Assembly: GCA_004297225.1 (NCBI GenBank)
Contig: SCUI01000014.1
Span: 1-64,000 of the forward strand
DNA length: 64,000 nt
Reading direction: 5' to 3'
Source: Lysobacteraceae bacterium
GTDB lineage: Bacteria > Pseudomonadota > Gammaproteobacteria > Xanthomonadales > Xanthomonadaceae
A program made the translations under genes and the position numbers. How positions within the stretch are numbered: position 1 is the first letter of the stretch; each line of letters starts with the position of its first letter. Of this stretch, positions 63,276 through 64,000 are shown piece after piece. The notes beneath the pieces are model-generated. The model was given only the letters and a program-made list of their open reading frames with translations. It made no database searches and had not been told where the DNA came from.

Positions 63276-63304
63276 TTGACGGCGGCGGCCCGGGCGTGGA
63301 AAAT
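63276..63304 (+). promoter_or_regulatory. Candidate tRNA-Met promoter
   Basis: TTGACG (63276-63281)-N17-GAAAAT (63299-63304) is the best promoter before the tRNA locus; it lies upstream of both the half-copy and the complete tRNA. Confidence 0.45.
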
Positions 63305-63366
63305 TGCGGGTTCGCCGCGCCGCAAGGGCCGGCCCGGGTGCCACCGCCGCGCCCCGCTGCACCCAT

Positions 63367-63406
63367 GGCTATGTAGCTCAGACGGTTAGAGCGCGAGACT
63401 CATAAT
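63367..63406 (+). pseudogene. Partial tRNA-Met copy (5' 40 nt)
   Basis: The first 40 nt of the tRNA (acceptor 5' strand, D arm and anticodon loop up to CATAAT) are repeated exactly, 72 bp upstream of the complete gene. The T arm and acceptor 3' strand are missing. The remaining 32 bp up to the full copy are AT-richer and unrelated. Confidence 0.9.
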
Positions 63407-63438
63407 GTCAGGGTCGTGGAGGCGGAAATTTACAATTT

Positions 63439-63515
63439 GGCTATGTAGCTCAGACGGTTAGAGCGCGAGACTCATAATCCCGAGGTCGGTGGTTCGATTC
63501 CACCCATAGCCACCA
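63439..63515 (+). tRNA. tRNA-Met (CAT anticodon), elongator type
   Basis: A complete 77-nt tRNA with encoded CCA. Acceptor GGCTATG pairs with CATAGCC, D arm and loop are normal, the anticodon loop CTCATAA carries CAT at 63473-63475, and the T loop is GTTCGATTC. The first base pair is G-C, as in elongator rather than initiator tRNA-Met. Confidence 0.97.
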
Positions 63516-63547
63516 AACTCTGCAATAAAAACAACAGGTTGAGAGAC

Positions 63548-63574
63548 AAAAGCCCGCCATCGATGCGGGCTTTT
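63548..63574 (+). terminator. Intrinsic terminator after tRNA-Met
   Basis: AAAAGCCCGC pairs with GCGGGCTTTT around CATCGAT, ending in a T-run 59 nt past the tRNA. Confidence 0.85.
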
Positions 63575-63721
63575 CTGTGACAGTTTTTCCGCCACGGCCA
63601 GATTGGGGGTCATCCTCAGCCAGCCCTCGGCATTGGGCTCCCGGCGTCGTCAAAATGGCTGTGACAGTTTCCGTGACAAGCGGATGTGTCACAGATCCGA
63701 GTGCGGGCCGGGGATGACCCC
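63575..63721. other. Cluster of GTGACA-type repeats at a tRNA flank
   Basis: CTGTGACAGTTT occurs at 63575-63586 and 63659-63670; CCGTGACA follows at 63671 and TGTCACAG inverted at 63688-63695. An inverted pair GGGGTCATCC (63606-63615) / GGATGACCCC (63712-63721) encloses most of them. The set looks like recombinase arm-type sites next to a tRNA att site; no integrase gene is in the window. Otherwise the stretch 63516-63762 holds no gene. Confidence 0.35.
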
Positions 63722-63762
63722 GACACTACCGTCGGTATCGGGCCCGGCAGAGGATTGCCGCT

Positions 63763-64000
63763 ATGTGCTACTCCGCCCGCTTTGAGCACGACTACCGCAA
63801 GTACCAGCGTGAGTACGGTTCTGACGTCCGCCTGGCCGAGTTCGCCAAGCTTGTCCGTGGAACAAGCCGGTGGCGCCAAGATGAAGCTGCCCAAGGCGGT
63901 CGACGACGCCTTCGCCGGCGTGACCGACCACGGCATCTCCGAGGAATCGCCACTTGGAAGCGGAACCCATAGCTCATGGGAACGAGGTAAAACACCAATC
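63763..64000 (+). pseudogene. SRAP-domain (HMCES/YedK-like) gene, frameshifted and cut by window edge
   Basis: MCYSARFEHDYRKYQREYGS followed by DVRLAEFAKLV is the start of an SRAP-family protein (self-crosslinking to abasic sites, Cys 2 catalytic). Family members then continue with a segment like KIPKAMEDAF; here KMKLPKAVDDAFAGVTDHG appears in the next frame, so a 1-nt shift near 63852-63860 breaks the gene. Downstream the frame loses family likeness. The locus is next to a tRNA and its repeat cluster, suggesting decayed accessory DNA. Confidence 0.65.

Noticed and set aside
63450..63692. 80-aa minus-strand ORF across the tRNA, ending WLWVESNHRPRDYESRALTV
   Set aside because: The C-terminal half is only the antisense translation of tRNA-Met, a common false protein; no integrase motif is present.

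Overview
The window is a GC-rich (about 70% by eye) gammaproteobacterial chromosome segment. Gene content and order fit Xanthomonadaceae (Lysobacter / Luteimonas / Pseudoxanthomonas / Stenotrophomonas relatives): a PPi-dependent phosphofructokinase beside an H+-pumping pyrophosphatase, GTAG-type REP palindromes like those of Stenotrophomonas, -10 boxes of the TAGAAT/TACAAT kind placed directly before start codons, and the prmA-DUF3426-fis-purH-purD order. The genus is an inference; no search was run. Nearly all of the window is core genome. The least ordinary parts are the groES-to-XRE gap (about 42.2-42.7 kb), an AT-richer strip at 50.3-51.0 kb, and the right end (63.4-64.0 kb).

Layout. 1-345 is the 5' end of a 16S rRNA gene on the minus strand, with a convincing promoter at 598-625. 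0.8-5.5 kb: DUF192 lipoprotein, SirB1-like protein, rubredoxin, thiE, hemL and a cystathionine gamma-synthase-type enzyme. 5.5-9.4 kb: an SDR/VOC pair, an LssY-like DedA-PAP2 fusion, and a LON-domain protein that ends the adk-mpl operon. 11.5-16.1 kb is a pyrophosphate block: PPi-phosphofructokinase, membrane H+-pyrophosphatase and soluble pyrophosphatase. 16.1-18.8 kb: a channel-like membrane protein and thiC behind a TPP riboswitch. 18.9-23.8 kb: an RND efflux pair divergent from its TetR regulator. 24.0-31.8 kb is an envelope region: PCMT-like methyltransferase, tolC, waaA (Kdo transferase), two LpxL-like acyltransferases, an O-antigen ligase-like protein and a glycosyltransferase. 31.8-40.1 kb: small zinc-finger protein, pirin, YceI, nitroreductase, ELM1-like protein, glnE, a PYROXD2-like oxidoreductase and a secreted unknown.

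40.2-42.4 kb is groESL with both a sigma-32 promoter and a CIRCE operator. Next comes an intergenic region with a structured minus-strand RNA candidate and four CTA-N7-TAG operators in front of an XRE regulator. The XRE gene is followed by cutA, a DsbD with a duplicated alpha domain, a TlpA-like thioredoxin, aroQ and accBC. 51.0-55.7 kb is prmA-DUF3426-fis-purH-purD. 55.7-63.2 kb: BON protein, MFS-acyltransferase fusion, an ErpA-NudC-AmpE operon, DUF6776- and DUF4126-like proteins, bacterioferritin, Fur-boxed bfd and rppH. The window ends with tRNA-Met preceded by a 40-nt copy of its own 5' half, then a frameshifted SRAP gene, which looks like an old integration site.

Operons read from spacing: adk-mpl-LON (minus), SDR-VOC (minus), MFP-RND (minus), zinc finger-glycosyltransferase-ligase-acyltransferase (minus, at least in part), YceI-pirin (GTGA overlap), erpA-nudC-ampE (GTGA overlap), XRE-cutA-dsbD-tlpA, accB-accC, and prmA through purD. 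The most interesting items for follow-up are the XRE operator array with the adjacent RNA candidate, the REP elements whose GTAG supplies the stop codon of the preceding gene, the duplicated DsbD alpha domain, and the tRNA-Met half-copy.
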